DNA of 64,000 bases from Candidatus Magnetocorallium paracelense (GTDB lineage: Bacteria; Nitrospirota; Thermodesulfovibrionia; Thermodesulfovibrionales; Magnetobacteriaceae): NCBI GenBank assembly GCA_029001845.1, contig JAREWP010000033.1:62001-126000 (forward strand), read 5' to 3'. Below are positions 53,555-61,755 of the stretch, in pieces. The notes under the pieces are model-generated. The model did no database searches. It was not told the DNA's origin and saw nothing but the letters and a program-made list of their open reading frames with translations. Each line of letters begins with the position of its first letter. Within the stretch, counting starts at the first letter, position 1. The translations under genes and the position numbers were made by a program.

Positions 53555-56509
53555 CTAACTATTTATCAGATCCAGCTCAATTGTAAACTCAGCCCCCTCC
53601 ACTACGTTTTCTACATATAGCCTGCCGTTCATGTGTTCCTCTATGACAAGCTTTGCCATATACAGACCCAGACCTGTACCCTTTCCCTGCTCTTTCGTTG
53701 TGAAATAGGGTTCAAAAATTCTGTGCCTGATCTCTTTCGCCACACCACCGCCGGAGTCTCTGATTTTTATAAAAACCCTTTTGCCTCTATTAAATACTTC
53801 CGTTATAATAACTCCTTTTGTTTCTCCTTCAAATTCATTCTCCTTAGTCGATAATACAGCCTCTTTTGCGTTGCCTATAATATTCAGGATTGCCTGTTTA
53901 AATTCGTATTGATAACCAAGCACCGGCAGGTTTTCATATGTTTTGTTATCTGTTATAAATTCCACTTTGATAAGCGCATCTTTCAGTTGCAGGCCATAGA
54001 GAGAAAGCGTTTCTTTAACAACACTTTTTACATCGAATACCTCTTTTTTGTCCGTGGCCCTGAAAAAATTACTGAAATCATCTATAGTATCGGACATAAA
54101 TCCTATCTCCCCCATCGATTCGCTTACTATCCTATCTATGTAGCTCTTATCCAGCTCTCCGTGAATATATGCATCCTCGATATCCTGTATCGATAAAGCC
54201 AGCGCAGTGAGAGGCTGACGCCAGTGGTGAGAGATCGCTATCATCAACTCTCCCATGGCTGCAAGCTTGGATTGTTGAAAAAGTAATTTTTCCTGTCTTT
54301 GAGACTTTTCAACCTCGGATTTTACTCTTCCTTCCAGGTTTTTGTTCAATTCTTCCAGCTCTTGTTTTTTGTCTTTAAGGATCTTCTCCGTTTTTACTCG
54401 CTCTGTGATATCTTCGACCATTTCTATGGCGGATATGACTCTGCCCTCATTGTCTTTAATCGGCGACGATAAAATTCTGTAGTTTCCGACCTCATTGCCT
54501 GCCGGTATATTCGCTGTGGATTCATGTACTTTGCCGTCAGCAAAAGTCTTACATGTGGGACAATAGGAACATATACCATCCTGTTGATGCTTATGAAAGC
54601 TCCTGTAACAGACAGGCCTGTTCGGCAGGTCGATATGGGGAAACCACTCTTTCATCTGCCTGTTCATCGATAATATCTCCATATTCGGGCTTATCAGTGA
54701 AATCCCTACACCTATGTTCTCTACAACACTCCTGTATTTTTCCTCGGATTCGATTAATGCTTTTTCTGCGGTTATTCGATTTGTAATATCATTCAGAACC
54801 TCAATCACGGCATATACTTTTCCCGACTCATCTTTCATGGGAAAGGACTTTGTACCCACATACACACTCTTACCATTATAGTTATGGATATGCACCGTTG
54901 AATGGGATTTCCCTGTTTCCAGGGTATGCTTTACAGTGCAATCTTCACCTTTTTCAAAGCAGGGCACTTGTATATGATGAGAAATTTCATAACAGTGTTT
55001 ACCGATAATATTCTCATCGAATTTATTAACCATCTCAAGGTATGCCCTGTTTGCCGTTATAATCTTATATTCAGGATCTACAACAATAAAACCTTCTCCT
55101 ATGCTTTCGAGGATACTTTTATTAAACTCCTCTGTCCTCTTTCGTCTGGTGATATCTCTAATGAGCGCAAGAAAAGCTTTTTTCCCTTCCCACATGGTTT
55201 CAGTAACCTGCATTTCGGCCGTGCCCTGTTCTCCGTTTTTCAGAGCGATATCTATATCGATCGACTCTTTTATACAGGAACGATTAAATTCAAACACCGG
55301 GGGGTTATTTTTGAAGAAATAGCGAGCAGCAGGGTTTTTATAGCGGACTTCACCTTTTCCGTCCGTAACGATAATACCGTCCACACTCTTTTCGACGATA
55401 TTGTGAAAGTCCTGCGTTGCCGTTTTGAGCTCTCTGGTTTGAATTTCAAGTATCTCGGCCTGCTCTATAATCTTCTTTTCATAGGCCTTTCTGTCAGAAA
55501 TATCCCTAATGATTCCAACAGTCCCGATAAACTCCTTTTTCATTGTACCTGAATTCATTTCATACATCCCTGAGCTGTTTACTTCAACGACGACCCTCTC
55601 TCCGTTTTTTTTTGTAAGTTGTACTTCAAGACCTCTTGTTCTTCTGTCTCCCGTCCTTCTCTCATCAAACAGCTTCGGAGTTTCCACGCTGTTTGTAGTA
55701 CGTCCGCTATATGCAGGTAAAACTTTTAAACGGCTGACAGATTCAATTTCCTCTTTTAGTATAATAGCGTTGAAATGCCTGCCTATTAATTCTTCCGGCC
55801 TGTAGCCAAGTCTTTCAACAGCATTATTCAGAAAAGTGAATCTTCCTTCACTATCGATTCGGTAAATAATATCCGGCGCCGTATATACAAGAGCCCTGAG
55901 CCTGTCTTCCGAGGCCTGTAATTTTTGGTTACGTTTTTCAAGAATGTTGTTGAGATATCTTAATTGATTATCCATTTTTAGTGATTCGCGATATTGATGC
56001 AAGGCGTTTTCATATGTGGAGAGCAGGAAATTTAGAACCTGCTGTGGTTCAGCCTCAACGTTAAGAAGTTCTCCCTCTATGGCGGCGACTAAACCCTTCC
56101 CCAATGTTTTATTTCTCTGTTTATGCGATGTTTCCAATATATCGCCAATCCGGGACAATAGATGTTCACGATTGTAAGGCTTAATTATATAGTTGTCCGC
56201 CCCGGCATTGAGCCCTCTTATAATATCAACAGGTTCTGACAGTTGTGTAAGTAATATCACCGGTATATCCCTAAGATTATGTTCGTTTTTAATCTTCCGA
56301 CACATTTCAAAACCATCCATCTCCGGCATAAGGACATCGCTTATAATTAGAGAGGGGCTGTGGTTCAGGGCCGAGTGAAATCCTTCCACTCCGTTTTCGG
56401 CGATAATGACTTTATATCCTTCATTTACGAATATACGTCTGAGCAGTTCCGCCTGTACTGCCGTATCCTCTACTATAAGGATTTTGAATATTGAATTATC
56501 TTTATTCAT
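53555..56509 (-). CDS. REC-PAS4-histidine kinase
   Basis: The 984-residue cytoplasmic kinase starts with a receiver (8-125; VEDTAVQAELLRRIF; ISDVLMPEMDG; YIIKPYNREHLL), a helical linker (130-200), and four PAS domains (about 205-345, 360-460, 465-590, 595-705). The phosphoacceptor helix has SKLAAMGELMIAISHHWRQP (His near 761), and the HATPase has YEFKQAILNIIGNAKEAV, RDSGGG and GTGLGLYMAKLVIEEH. Two PAS domains carry cysteine clusters (CYEISHHIQVPC ... DCTVKH; CYRSFHKHQQDGICSYCPTC). It belongs to the HQWRQP group, here with HHWRQP. It is transcribed toward the CheY/CheC/NtrC gene run, separated by repeats, and preceded by the small helical protein at 57056. Confidence 0.93.
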   Translation of the reverse strand: MNKDNSIFKILIVEDTAVQAELLRRIFVNEGYKVIIAENGVEGFHSALNHSPSLIISDVLMPEMDGFEMCRKIKNEHNLRDIPVILLTQLSEPVDIIRGLNAGADNYIIKPYNREHLLSRIGDILETSHKQRNKTLGKGLVAAIEGELLNVEAEPQQVLNFLLSTYENALHQYRESLKMDNQLRYLNNILEKRNQKLQASEDRLRALVYTAPDIIYRIDSEGRFTFLNNAVERLGYRPEELIGRHFNAIILKEEIESVSRLKVLPAYSGRTTNSVETPKLFDERRTGDRRTRGLEVQLTKKNGERVVVEVNSSGMYEMNSGTMKKEFIGTVGIIRDISDRKAYEKKIIEQAEILEIQTRELKTATQDFHNIVEKSVDGIIVTDGKGEVRYKNPAARYFFKNNPPVFEFNRSCIKESIDIDIALKNGEQGTAEMQVTETMWEGKKAFLALIRDITRRKRTEEFNKSILESIGEGFIVVDPEYKIITANRAYLEMVNKFDENIIGKHCYEISHHIQVPCFEKGEDCTVKHTLETGKSHSTVHIHNYNGKSVYVGTKSFPMKDESGKVYAVIEVLNDITNRITAEKALIESEEKYRSVVENIGVGISLISPNMEILSMNRQMKEWFPHIDLPNRPVCYRSFHKHQQDGICSYCPTCKTFADGKVHESTANIPAGNEVGNYRILSSPIKDNEGRVISAIEMVEDITERVKTEKILKDKKQELEELNKNLEGRVKSEVEKSQRQEKLLFQQSKLAAMGELMIAISHHWRQPLTALALSIQDIEDAYIHGELDKSYIDRIVSESMGEIGFMSDTIDDFSNFFRATDKKEVFDVKSVVKETLSLYGLQLKDALIKVEFITDNKTYENLPVLGYQYEFKQAILNIIGNAKEAVLSTKENEFEGETKGVIITEVFNRGKRVFIKIRDSGGGVAKEIRHRIFEPYFTTKEQGKGTGLGLYMAKLVIEEHMNGRLYVENVVEGAEFTIELDLINS

Positions 56510-57055
56510 TTTTTTTTAGTCTGTCAGTGGTGATCTGAGATCGCCTGAAGGTGAAAGAGCTGTTTATTCTTATTTACCGGGGTATGCCCCCGGTAAAGTC
56601 GGGTTCATACTGTAAGCTTTTTAAGGTGACTTTAAACATTAACTGTTCGCACTGATTTAACCCGAAAATAAGTAGGGGCAGACCTGTGTGTCTGCCCCGG
56701 CGGTGGCGAACGAACAAACGCACCGGAGTAAAGCACGCGACCGGGGCGCACACACAGGTTCGCCCCTACGAATCATCATAAATAATTTTCATGCTTTGTG
56801 GTGGCCCGGAGGTTCATGGACCTTTGCTCATAAAATATGCAACAAAACATTTTTTATCTTTAACTGACCTCTGATCTCAGATCACAGTGAACAGTTACTT
56901 TCTTAGGGTTGACTCAAAAATAAATTCGTAATTAAAAGAGACAGATTTGCATTATATTTGGATGCACTGAATGAGCAAAACCGCAGGCATAGCAGCGCTA
57001 TGTTGAGGATTTTGCGATTGAAGTGCAATCAAAGATGATGTGAAGGTGTCACCTT
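56510..57055. other. Gap with palindromic repeats before the REC-PAS4-kinase gene
   Basis: From left: a GTTCACAG-family-like end (56520-56555), a 98-bp palindrome (56672-56769), another GTTCACAG end (56862-56897), then a second MITE-like element starting at 56908. The promoter of the REC-PAS4-kinase must lie among these repeats unless the gene is read through from the small-protein gene. Confidence 0.5.
56672..56769. repeat. GTAGGGGC palindrome
   Basis: Left arm GTAGGGGCAGACCTGTGTGT plus CTGCCCCGG, right arm CCGGGGCGCACACACAGGTT plus CGCCCCTAC: about 29 bases with few mismatches around a 40-base G+C-rich centre. Related GTAGGGGC hairpins are widespread in environmental bacterial genomes. Only one copy is in this window. 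Confidence 0.65.
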
Positions 57056-57082
57056 TTAATGCGAATTTATTTTTGAGTCAAC
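56908..57082. mobile_element. Palindromic MITE-like element, 175 bp
   Basis: The ends are perfect 21-base inverted repeats, beginning GTTGACTCAAAAATAAATTC on the left and its complement on the right. Pairing continues inward: ATTAAAAG/CTTTTAAT, TGCACT/AGTGCA, GCAAAA/TTTTGC and GCATAGC/GCTATG at the centre. It carries no gene of its own. Its right 27 bases are read as the last codons and stop of the small helical protein gene, so it has inserted at that gene's 3' end. Confidence 0.75.
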
Positions 57083-57490
57083 TCTTCGTAAACTGAACAG
57101 TGCTTTTAAGGAATTAATGTATTGAGACAGGTATGATTTAATTTTAATGTGTGACTCTCCTAAGTTACACTTTTCTCGAATTTTCATATAAAGTTTCAGA
57201 TGTGTCTCATTCTCTCCCTGTTCAAAATAACCTATGATCTCATCCGATATGATTGATAAACAGTTTGCGCCTGTCTTATCGACTGTCACAATGTTATTTA
57301 TTCTTAAATAATTATGCAATGCCATTAACACGCCGATGCTGTATGTTAAATAACGAGTAAATAACTCATTTTCCTCGAACCCGATATCTTCCAAATGTGT
57401 CATAAAATGCAATAATGAAGGGACATCCCATTCTCCATTATGAGACTCTATAAATTCTACGGACTTTTCTATAAACTCTCTGTATTCCAT
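57056..57490 (-). CDS. Small helical protein, paralogue of the 44804 protein, C-terminus altered by MITE
   Basis: The 144-residue helical protein aligns with the 139-residue protein at 44804 through SVEFIESHNGEWDV, ALHNYL, CLSIISDEII and YINSLKALFSL. The paralogue ends right there, whereas this protein continues with RRVDSKINSH. Those last residues are read from the terminal inverted repeat of the MITE-like element at 56908-57082, which supplies the stop codon. Most mid-protein cysteines of the paralogue are absent. The gene lies about 550 bases upstream of the REC-PAS4-kinase, repeating the small-protein/REC-kinase order of the first locus. Function unknown; a kinase-associated regulator is the natural guess. 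Confidence 0.75.
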   Translation of the reverse strand: MEYREFIEKSVEFIESHNGEWDVPSLLHFMTHLEDIGFEENELFTRYLTYSIGVLMALHNYLRINNIVTVDKTGANCLSIISDEIIGYFEQGENETHLKLYMKIREKCNLGESHIKIKSYLSQYINSLKALFSLRRVDSKINSH

Positions 57491-58016
57491 AGATAGACCA
57501 CCGAAAATTAGGTATCAATAATTTGATCAAATCAAATATTGTACCAGACAGTTATTTAAAGAAAATGATAGGAAAAAACAGTGTTTAAGTAAGATAAAGA
57601 GCCTGAAACCGGGGATAAACATGCCTGTGGTTACATATCTGCATATGGGCATAAATGTATAGTAAGCATAGTTGTAACCAACTACTCTAAAAAAGCAATT
57701 AGCGGTCAGCTATCAGCTGTCAGCTAAATCTTTTCTAAGATTATACTCACCTGTAAGATGAAGCTTTTTTGTAACTGTTCACAGTAATCTGTGGTCAGAG
57801 GTCTTTTTTTATTAAATTTCAAGAGTATAATTGGCGTTTTCACCCTTTTTGGAGTTCTTACCGTGAAAAAAAGGAAAATCTCTTTAAAGAGACCACCGAC
57901 CCCTGAACTCTGTGAACAGTTACGCTTTTTTTGCATAATGTCTGATATTTCCTTAGCTTAAGGCTGACCGCTGACAGCTGTTTTTAGGTCTACTGATTTT
58001 TAGTATTATTTTCCTG
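57491..58016. other. Gap with AGCTGA repeats around a MITE-like element
   Basis: AGCTGA-family repeats in opposite sense at 57695-57727 and 57955-57988 enclose the full MITE-like copy at 57771-57923. No gene is credible. The promoter of the small helical protein should lie near 57500-57600. Confidence 0.5.
57771..57923. mobile_element. MITE-like element, 153 bp, copy B
   Basis: It has the same perfect 12-base terminal inverted repeats, GTAACTGTTCAC / GTGAACAGTTAC, as copy A at 42877. Read on the minus strand it follows copy A through GGTCTCTTTAAAGAGATTT, AACTCCAAAAAGG and GAAATTTAATAAAA. The two elements are thus the same family in opposite orientation, 15 kb apart. Confidence 0.7.
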
Positions 58017-60092
58017 CTAAAGAGGTATGGAAGAATTAAGAGGTATTGTGATAATAAAGGTCGTTCCTTTTCCCGGAGTGCTGTTAACACTTATCCTTCC
58101 ACCGTGCTCTTCAACAATTTTATAGCTTATGGAAAGTCCTAATCCGGTACCCTGACCAACGGGTTTTGTCGTAAAAAAGGGATTAAATATCTGCGTGAGC
58201 ATTTCCTGAGGTATTCCTTTGCCGGTGTCGCTGATATCCACTATTACCATATCCTTTTCTTCAGTTGTTGTAATCGTTATCGTTCCTGTTCCTTCTATTG
58301 CATGACAGGCATTGACAAGGAGGTTCATAAAAACCTGATTGAGTTTCGAGAGATTGCATCGCACCTGAGGAAGGGAGGCATAGTTTTTTATAATCTCTAT
58401 CCTGCCTTTATATTCATGGGTCAGAATACTTAGTGTCGTATCTATGGCGTTGTTTATATCCGCATCGGAAAATTCGGCTGCATCGAGCCTTGAAAATGTT
58501 TTTAAGTCGAGAATTATTTTTTTAATTCTGTCTATGCCTATGCCGGATCTTTCAAGTATTTTTTTAATCCGCCCATTCAGGTAGTCGTACTGGATCTCCT
58601 CTTTTTTGACCTCTATTGCTTTTGCAATATTCTCAGGAAGTTCCAGTTGATCGCCATATTCTATCAACTCTGTTATTCGCTTGAAAAATTTGTTCAGATT
58701 CTTTAAATTGGAATGGACGAATCCGAGGGGATTGTTTATCTCATGGGCTATTCCGGCAACGAGCATACCGAGAGAGGCCATTTTCTCGGACTGAACTAAC
58801 TGGTCCTGGTTATGGGTTAATTCATCGAGGAGTTTCGCCAGTTTTTCCTCTGCTTCTTTTCGTTCCCCGACTTCCTGTTGAAGCAAAAGATTCGATTTCT
58901 CTAGTTGAGACGTACGTTCCGATACCAATTTATTGAGCTGCTCGTTATACTTTTTCAGCTCTTTTTCCATATCTTTCTTTTTCGTGATATCTTCACAACT
59001 GGTAACCACGCCGATCGGTTTTCCTTTATCGTCTCTAATTACATCGGACATGAGATACACCGGGAAAGTTCTGCCGTCCTTACGGACATTTACACTTTCT
59101 CTTTTCCATATTCTGTTTCTGTCCAAATCCAGCATTTTTTGAACTGTCATTTCGGACCAGGCGTCTTTTGGAGCAAAAATTCTGACATGTTGGCCTATCA
59201 ATTCATCTGCCTTGTGCCCGTGCATTGATGCGTCAGAGGGGTTTGTATAAATAATATGGCCGTATATATCGGTAATGGTGATGCCGATTTGCATGGTTTC
59301 AGTCGCTTTTGTCAAAAGACGTCTGTACCTGTCCGCCTCCTTGGTATCCGTCATGTCTCTGATGATTTCCATGTAGCCTTCAATGTCGCCATGTTCTTGA
59401 CGCAATGCCGAAAAAGTGGCTAAAGCAGGGAACATATTATTTTCCTTGTCCACGGATATGAACTCGTCTCTGTATTTATTGTATTTGGAGGCCGCCTCTA
59501 AAAATTTCTTAATCTCATCAGGATTGTTATATATGGTTTTGATGTCCCGGCCCAAAATTTCCTCAAGACTGAATCCGTACCTATCCCGTGCGGCTTTATT
59601 GAATTCCGTTATTTCGCAATGCTCGTTTGTGGCGACGATCATATCCATGGAGGAGTCAATAAGGTTTTGCGTATAGGTCATGGCTTTTCTCAACTCCTGT
59701 TCGATGCTTTTATATTGCGCAATGTTTTTGGCGGTCAGGACGATGCCTTCGGCGAGATTTTGGTTGTCTTTTATTACAGAACTCGTTACAAGCATAGGGA
59801 CTTCAATACCGTTTTTCGAAAGATATTTCATCTCCATGTTTTTTTGAACGCCTGCATCTATTAAGTACTCTATCCATTCGTCTTCAAAGGGAAAGTCGTC
59901 GAGAATGACAATCGTATTAACAGGCTTACCGTTAAGCTCTTCTTCTCCATATTCGAGTAAGCGATATGTACTGCTGTCCGCTAATTGAATTTTGCTGTCA
60001 GGCGTTACCACGATGAGACTGTCAATCGTCTCTACAATACTGTTTATGACGTTTCTGTTCGTTATTTTAAGCGGTTTACTGTTTACTTCCAT
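58017..60092 (-). CDS. PAS3-histidine kinase
   Basis: The 691-residue soluble kinase has three PAS domains: about 12-130 (NSIVETIDSLIVVTPDSKIQ), 135-255 (LIDSSMDMIVATNEHCEITE) and 262-380 (IGITITDIYGHIIYTNPSDA). A coiled coil follows (385-440), then HisKA with EKMASLGMLVAGIAHEINNP (His near 449) and a long HisKA insert, and HATPase (580-685) with FMNLLVNACHAI, DTGKGIPQEM and [18 protein letters not shown]. It lacks the cysteine-type PAS of its neighbours. There is no partner regulator next to it, so it is an orphan kinase that may feed the receivers of the REC-kinases. It is the outermost gene of the minus-strand signalling block. Confidence 0.93.
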   Translation of the reverse strand: MEVNSKPLKITNRNVINSIVETIDSLIVVTPDSKIQLADSSTYRLLEYGEEELNGKPVNTIVILDDFPFEDEWIEYLIDAGVQKNMEMKYLSKNGIEVPMLVTSSVIKDNQNLAEGIVLTAKNIAQYKSIEQELRKAMTYTQNLIDSSMDMIVATNEHCEITEFNKAARDRYGFSLEEILGRDIKTIYNNPDEIKKFLEAASKYNKYRDEFISVDKENNMFPALATFSALRQEHGDIEGYMEIIRDMTDTKEADRYRRLLTKATETMQIGITITDIYGHIIYTNPSDASMHGHKADELIGQHVRIFAPKDAWSEMTVQKMLDLDRNRIWKRESVNVRKDGRTFPVYLMSDVIRDDKGKPIGVVTSCEDITKKKDMEKELKKYNEQLNKLVSERTSQLEKSNLLLQQEVGERKEAEEKLAKLLDELTHNQDQLVQSEKMASLGMLVAGIAHEINNPLGFVHSNLKNLNKFFKRITELIEYGDQLELPENIAKAIEVKKEEIQYDYLNGRIKKILERSGIGIDRIKKIILDLKTFSRLDAAEFSDADINNAIDTTLSILTHEYKGRIEIIKNYASLPQVRCNLSKLNQVFMNLLVNACHAIEGTGTITITTTEEKDMVIVDISDTGKGIPQEMLTQIFNPFFTTKPVGQGTGLGLSISYKIVEEHGGRISVNSTPGKGTTFIITIPLNSSIPL

Positions 60093-60456
60093 TTTTGTAT
60101 CTGTTTACAGGGTGTCGAGATATGTTTAAGGGAAAAAGACCGTTTATTTAAATGTAGCAGGCTTCAGCCTGCGCCCGGGTTCGGCTAAACCAACGGTTCG
60201 CGCAGGCTACATTTTTTGCTTATGGCTCGCAAACCTGCATAAAAAAAATGAAAATTCTTATGCATTCAAGTTAAGATTAGCAGAATAGTATTAATAAGCA
60301 AAAAGCATGCCTGATGCAAAAAAAATCACTAAAGAGGATTTAATGAAGGCTGTTAAGTATCTTAAGGGATTTGCAATCAGATGCCTGCCTTAAACAATGC
60401 TGTGACATGTTACATTGTGGTTGAACAAAACGTGACATGTCGCATGGATTAAAAAA
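60093..60456. other. Gap with a palindromic repeat and two GTGACATGT boxes
   Basis: 60153-60211 is an inverted copy of the repeat at 29626-29688 (GTAGCAGGCTTCAGCCTGCG ... ACGGTTCGCGCAGGCTAC). GTGACATGT occurs at 60402-60410 and 60432-60440, exactly 30 bases apart, just downstream of the DUF429 gene; this could be a protein-binding pair. No gene longer than about 30 codons was seen. Confidence 0.45.
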
Positions 60457-61077
60457 TCAGGCGATGTAGTCGAAGCCGTCGATACAATCTCTAAGCCACA
60501 GCCAACTTTGATTGCCTGACAGATATGCATGGCCGGCAAGGGCGCAGGCCACGGACATCAGCTCATGATCGTTTTGGGGTAAATCTATAAATTCATATCC
60601 CTTTGAACTCATGGCATTCGTCAGAGACTGGATCGCAGAAGAATCTTTTTTAATTCTTTGAATTAATTCATAATCATATCCCGACAGGACCAGCCAGGCG
60701 CCGGGATGGGTCTCGACAATTCGACAATTCTTAATTAGGGAAAGCAGTCTCGTTAAACGTATACCCCTGGCGGTCAGGTAGATCATACGATTGAAGGTGG
60801 GCACCATAACGGCGATTTTACTGAATCCCCCTGCCTTTAACCGGGTGCGTAAATCGTTGTCAGAGTTGCGACATCCCCCGTTTTCACTATATGACAATGG
60901 CGCATCTATAAAGACAAAAGGTTGTTCATATTGACTTACCAGTTCATAAATATCCGAATCGTTCAATCCCGAATGAAGTCGCAGTTGTATCTTTTCATTT
61001 AAGAGAGCCAGTGCAGTGTCTTTGGTGTTGGCAGGGCCGGAGAGGTCTATGCCGATTATCGTTTCAGGCGAAACAAT
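60457..61077 (-). CDS. DUF429 RNase H-like protein with non-standard start
   Basis: The frame encodes the full DUF429 plan: IIGIDLSGPANTKDTALALL near the N-terminus, VFIDAPLSY, GCRNSDNDLRTRLKAGG, VMVPTFNRMIYLTARGIRLT, IVETHPGAWLVLSG, and HELMSVACALAGHAYLSG. These match the acidic residues of the predicted RNase H-fold nuclease family. The first ordinary start codon (TTG at 60966) would cut off the first strand with its key aspartate. Upstream, to the nearest stop, only ATT (61077), ATC (61080) or ATA occur, with AGGAG seven bases before the ATC. The coordinates use ATT, giving 206 residues. Either a rare start codon or a sequence error is involved. Confidence 0.7.
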   Translation of the reverse strand: MVSPETIIGIDLSGPANTKDTALALLNEKIQLRLHSGLNDSDIYELVSQYEQPFVFIDAPLSYSENGGCRNSDNDLRTRLKAGGFSKIAVMVPTFNRMIYLTARGIRLTRLLSLIKNCRIVETHPGAWLVLSGYDYELIQRIKKDSSAIQSLTNAMSSKGYEFIDLPQNDHELMSVACALAGHAYLSGNQSWLWLRDCIDGFDYIA

Positions 61078-61178
61078 GATGACTATTCTCCTGCTTCCAA
61101 CAGGATTCTATGAAATAAAGGCTCGTCAATAAAAAAGCCTGCTTCATGTCTGAGTTTCAGCATTTCGTTTTTATAGAT

Positions 61179-61649
61179 TCACTTACTTTTATTAGCAGAA
61201 AATCCCTTTAGCAGATGAACGAGTTTCCAGATATCTTCGTCCTTGAGAGAGGACTTCCATTCGGTCATTACTGTGCCGGGCACGCCATTGGCTATTGTAT
61301 TGTAAATCTCTCCATCGGTGAAGCCGTGACGCCAAAGGTCGTCCGTGAAATCTGAAGGGTTGAAACCTTCTCCATAGACCCCGTCTCCTTTTCCTGAATC
61401 ACCGTGACATCCGGCGCAATTCTCTTTGTAAAGCTTAATGGCATCAAGGAGATTTTCAGGAGTAGGTTCAACTGGATTTTTTAAATGCTGATACTTTTTA
61501 TGACGATGAACGCCGGCTTTGTGTTGGTCGTGGTGACCTTTTCCTGATACCCCCTTGTCTCCGGATGCACTTTCGTTAAAAAAAATGAGTGTAAATGTAA
61601 ATAACATCATAAATGAAGCAGAAAGTGTACGGAAAGAAATTTTTTCCAT
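61179..61649 (-). CDS. Periplasmic mono-haem cytochrome c
   Basis: The ATG at 61649 follows AGGAGGG and gives 156 residues; a longer frame start at 61691 is ruled out by the signal peptide. The signal peptide spans residues 1-29, followed by a histidine-rich linker (GKGHHDQHKAGVHRHKKYQH). A cytochrome c domain spans about 65-150, with the haem site NCAGCHGDSGKGDGVYGEGF and the likely axial methionine in GVPGTVMTEWKSSLKDEDIW. The fold matches the cbb3-type class I cytochromes that carry electrons in the periplasm. The His-rich stretch may bind metal. No oxidase or reductase genes are next to it. Confidence 0.92.
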   Translation of the reverse strand: MEKISFRTLSASFMMLFTFTLIFFNESASGDKGVSGKGHHDQHKAGVHRHKKYQHLKNPVEPTPENLLDAIKLYKENCAGCHGDSGKGDGVYGEGFNPSDFTDDLWRHGFTDGEIYNTIANGVPGTVMTEWKSSLKDEDIWKLVHLLKGFSANKSK

Positions 61650-61755
61650 TATCCCTCCTTGTATTCGTTCAAAGTTGACCATTATTTGCATCGATCACGG
61701 TTTTAAATTTTTTCATCCGTAAACCGTGAACCATAAACTATTAACTGTTCTTTAA

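Noticed and set aside
54902-55552. 216-codon open frame on the plus strand
   Set aside because: It is antisense to the REC-PAS4-kinase, whose frame shows clear PAS motifs over the same bases; the plus-strand product is Cys/Phe/Ile-rich and resembles no protein.
57724-57936. 70-codon minus-strand frame
   Set aside because: It is contained in a MITE-like element; no ribosome site and no protein-like composition.
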